A DNA stretch of 9,246 nucleotides from an uncultured Caulobacterales bacterium (GTDB lineage Bacteria > Pseudomonadota > Alphaproteobacteria > Caulobacterales > Caulobacteraceae), in assembly GCA_903903715.1 (NCBI GenBank), contig CAIUZX010000194.1, positions 1 through 9,246 of the forward strand. The letters run 5' to 3'. Each line of letters opens with the position of its first letter. The first letter of the stretch is position 1. The position numbers were made by a program, and so were the translations under genes. The notes below the pieces were generated by a model. It searched no databases. It was not told where the DNA came from and worked only from the letters and a program-made list of their open reading frames with translations. Shown here piece after piece: positions 7,635 through 9,246 of the stretch.

Positions 7635-8060
7635 TCAAGAGGCGCGCTTCCAGATCTGTGACTGGCACAGAGGCGCCACCACGCAGCCGGTCAGTTTCAG
7701 CGTGTTGGGGTCAACGAGCTCCATCTTGCCCGAATAGGTGTTGCCGTCCGCGGGGCGATAGATGGATCCGCCGCTCCACACCTTTGGCCCCCCGGCGAAG
7801 CCGCGCATGACCTCTAGCCCGTTCAGCGACCGGTTCCGCAGTTCGGGGTTCTTGTTCTTCACGTCCTTCAGATCCTCGGCGACCTTGGCCGGGTCCGTCG
7901 GCACGCCCTTGGCGCACACCTTGTCGCCGCAGGCGTAGATCATGAGGTCGCCCGCCTCGGCCGGATTGCGCCAGCGGCCGACGACGTCTTGCGCCTGCGC
8001 GACGGCGCCGAAGGCGAGGCTGAAGGCGAGGGCGAGGGAGGCGAACGTCGTGTAGCGCAT
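7635..8060 (-). CDS. Exported DUF2147 family protein
   Basis: A 141-residue protein with a signal peptide (residues 1-23, ending AVAQA before QDVVGRW), so it is probably periplasmic. The mature part matches DUF2147: an N-terminal GRWRNP, YACGDKVCAKG with C44/C49, NPELRNRSLNGLEVMRGF (71-88), the WSGGSIYRPADGNTYSGKM strand pair (95-113) and a C-terminal TGCVVAPLCQSQIWKR with C126/C132. The repeated small beta motifs and four cysteines suggest a compact, lipocalin-like beta barrel with disulfides; this is inferred from the pattern. The family has no firm biochemical role that I can state. The start has a plausible AGAGGA 10 bases upstream. It begins only 29 bp after the LysR stop on the same strand, so the two are likely cotranscribed; the regulator may control it, or the pairing may be incidental. 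Confidence 0.85.
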   Translation of the reverse strand: MRYTTFASLALAFSLAFGAVAQAQDVVGRWRNPAEAGDLMIYACGDKVCAKGVPTDPAKVAEDLKDVKNKNPELRNRSLNGLEVMRGFAGGPKVWSGGSIYRPADGNTYSGKMELVDPNTLKLTGCVVAPLCQSQIWKRAS

Positions 8061-8082
8061 GGAAGCAGGGTCCTCTGAAGGT

Positions 8083-8097
8083 TAGACTGTTAGTCTA
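8083..8097. repeat. 6-bp inverted repeat TAGACT-GTT-AGTCTA
   Basis: Perfect arms at 8083-8088 and 8092-8097 around a 3-base centre. It overlaps the last codons and stop (8090-8092) of the LysR gene and lies 23-37 bases before the DUF2147 start. It could be a small mRNA hairpin or an operator; no T tract follows, so it is not an intrinsic terminator. Confidence 0.4.
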
Positions 8098-8977
8098 CAT
8101 ACTGTCGGAGCTCTGCGACAAGATGATCAAAGGTCGCGCGGATCCGGCGGCTCGACCGAAGATCCTCATGCATGGCCAGCCACATCTCGAGCTGGAAGTT
8201 CATCTGATCGGCGAGCACCGGCTCAAGCTCCTGGATGGTCTTCGCCAGCGGCGCCTGACAGACGCCGATCCCAACGCCCGTGCGAAGAGCCGTGAACTGG
8301 GCGAGGTCGGAGTCTGTGCGAAAGCCGAAGGCGGACCGCGTCAGCGACCCGGGCGCGCCAACCGCCCGGGCGGCGGAATCGTCCCGGTCAAAGCCGATGA
8401 TCGTGTGACCCTCCAAATCGGACAGGGACGTAGGGCGACCCCGTCGCGCCAGATAGTCGCGATGGGCGAACAGGCTGAGCGGAATGGCGCCGATGCGTTT
8501 AGCCACGATGGCCGCCTGCTTCGGCTCCACCATCCGGACGGCGATGTCCGCGTCCCGGCGCAACAGGTCTTCCGCGCGATTGGTGAGGACGAGTTCGACG
8601 ATCAGCCCGCGATGTCGCGCCTGCAGGCGTCCGAGCATGGGGGGCAGGACGAGGCCGCCGATGATCTCGCTGGCCGTGATGCGCACTACGCCGCGGGCTT
8701 CGTCCCGGCCGGCGCTGGCGCTGCGGGCGAGGGCCTCCGCCGCCGCCGCCATGGCCCGGGCGTCGGGCAGGAGGTCACGGCCCTCATCCGTCAGCATCAG
8801 ACCGGTTGGGGAGCGCACGAACAGCTTAAGGCCGAGCCCCCGCTCCAGCGCGTCGATCTGTCGGCCAAGGGTCGGTTGGGCGAGGCCGAGACGCCGCGCC
8901 GCCGCGCTGAGACTGCCGCTCTCGGCCACCGCAAGCAGGGCCCGGTAATGATCCCAGCTGACCGTATCAGGGCTCAT
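8090..8977 (-). CDS. LysR-type transcriptional regulator
   Basis: A 295-residue DNA-binding regulator of normal LysR length. The winged helix-turn-helix is at about residues 8-66 (recognition region LSAAARRLGLAQPTLGRQIDALE, then LGLKLFVRSPTGLMLTDEG). A linker helix and a periplasmic-binding-protein-like effector domain follow (about 95-293), ending in the MWLAMHEDLRSSRRIRATFDHL pattern common in the group related to CrgA. The frame also opens at a TTG at 8995, six codons earlier. I prefer the ATG at 8977 because AGG lies 9 bases upstream and homology begins near SWDHYRALL. The inducer and targets are unknown. A membrane-protein gene runs divergently from a shared 102-bp gap, the usual arrangement for a LysR regulator and its target, and DUF2147 lies directly downstream. 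Confidence 0.93.
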   Translation of the reverse strand: MSPDTVSWDHYRALLAVAESGSLSAAARRLGLAQPTLGRQIDALERGLGLKLFVRSPTGLMLTDEGRDLLPDARAMAAAAEALARSASAGRDEARGVVRITASEIIGGLVLPPMLGRLQARHRGLIVELVLTNRAEDLLRRDADIAVRMVEPKQAAIVAKRIGAIPLSLFAHRDYLARRGRPTSLSDLEGHTIIGFDRDDSAARAVGAPGSLTRSAFGFRTDSDLAQFTALRTGVGIGVCQAPLAKTIQELEPVLADQMNFQLEMWLAMHEDLRSSRRIRATFDHLVAELRQYVD

Positions 8978-8988
8978 CCGATTGAACC

Positions 8989-9004
8989 TATGCAAATGTG
9001 TATA
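8989..9004. promoter_or_regulatory. Candidate LysR operator, imperfect palindrome
   Basis: TATGCAAATGTGTATA is symmetrical in six of eight base pairs and lies in the gap between the LysR gene and its divergent neighbour. It is 11 bases upstream of the LysR ATG and its far edge is 75 bases before the divergent ATG, compatible with autorepression plus activation of the neighbour. It is not a strict T-N11-A match. Confidence 0.35.
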
Positions 9005-9068
9005 GCCGAGCTGCGCGCTTAGATATTTTCAAATGGCTGGCGTCGTGCGTCAATAGGCGCAGGCAAGA

Positions 9069-9075
9069 GGGAGGG
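9069..9075 (+). promoter_or_regulatory. Shine-Dalgarno for the right-edge membrane protein
   Basis: GGGAGGG, with GGAGG at 9070-9074, lies five bases before the ATG at 9080. It identifies this frame as the real gene over an overlapping longer open frame that starts at 8998. Confidence 0.7.
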
Positions 9076-9079
9076 CGTC

Positions 9080-9246
9080 ATGTTCGTAGGGCACTATGCG
9101 GCCGCGCTGGCGGTCAAGGCGGCGGAGCCAAGGGCGCCCCTTTGGTCCTATATCGTGGGTTGCCAGCTTCTCGACTACGGCTGGTCAGCGCTGGTGCTGG
9201 CCGACATTGAACATCTGCGCATCGATCCGACCCTGCTCGGCAGCCA
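9080..9246 (+). CDS. Small integral membrane protein, partial at the right edge
   Basis: Fifty-five codons are visible before the window ends. The product begins MFVGHYAAALAVKAAEP, then has a hydrophobic segment (about residues 21-42, LWSYIVGCQLLDYGWSALVL) with D32 inside it, then DIEHLRIDPTLLGS. The FVGHY start, a buried Asp and EHLRIDP resemble an uncharacterised bacterial multi-pass membrane protein family that I recall by pattern but cannot name with certainty. A distant relation to YdjM-type membrane metal-dependent hydrolases is possible but unproven. A strong ribosome site supports the start. It is divergent from the LysR gene and is its most obvious candidate target. The missing C-terminus limits any functional call. 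Confidence 0.65.
   Translation, partial: MFVGHYAAALAVKAAEPRAPLWSYIVGCQLLDYGWSALVLADIEHLRIDPTLLGS

Noticed and set aside
8123..9022. A 299-codon open frame on the plus strand opposite the LysR gene
   Set aside because: It has no family signature and an Arg/Gly/Ala-rich composition typical of antisense shadows; the LysR protein is clear.
8998..9210. A 70-codon open frame from ATG 8998
   Set aside because: It lacks a ribosome site and has Arg/Gly-rich composition; the frame from ATG 9080 has a strong GGAGG and a membrane-protein pattern.

Overview
The window reads as a chromosomal segment of a high-GC alphaproteobacterium. The gene content and the order cinA-like // sfsA, map, radC suggest this. 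The coding style (G/C-rich third positions, long shadow frames opposite real genes) and the hybrid histidine kinase would suit Caulobacterales or relatives, but that is inference from memory, not a search. Nothing points to a phage, plasmid, insertion sequence, CRISPR array, rRNA or tRNA. Gene density is high, and no gene-free stretch exceeds about 150 bases.

Left block (1-3329, minus strand): five genes run in the same direction with short gaps (34-81 bp) and could form one transcription unit. They are sfsA (SfsA nucleic-acid-binding/nuclease-fold protein), a small DUF805 membrane protein, map (type I methionine aminopeptidase), radC (JAMM/MPN protein) and an exported nucleotide pyrophosphatase/phosphodiesterase-family protein cut by the left edge. 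Facing away from sfsA across a 57-bp gap is a 261-residue CinA-type molybdopterin-binding-domain protein (3387-4172). It ends in a likely intrinsic terminator.

Centre (4173-6109): an AT-rich 146-bp intergenic island with two perfect AT palindromes precedes a membrane-bound hybrid sensor histidine kinase. The kinase starts at TTG, supported by a well-placed Shine-Dalgarno sequence. It has a multi-pass, cysteine-rich N-terminus, HisKA, HATPase and one receiver domain, but no Hpt domain, so it must pass phosphate to a protein outside the window.

Right block (6121-9246): on the minus strand are a LysR-type regulator, an exported DUF2147 protein and dihydrolipoyl dehydrogenase (lpd). The kinase and lpd converge with 11 bp between stop codons, inside a small inverted-repeat cluster. 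Divergent from the LysR gene is the start of a small membrane protein cut by the right edge; an imperfect palindrome in the shared 102-bp gap is a candidate operator.

Most of this is housekeeping. The least explained parts are the kinase's input domain with its AT-rich control region, and the LysR/divergent membrane-protein pair. I see no convincing undescribed multi-gene system.
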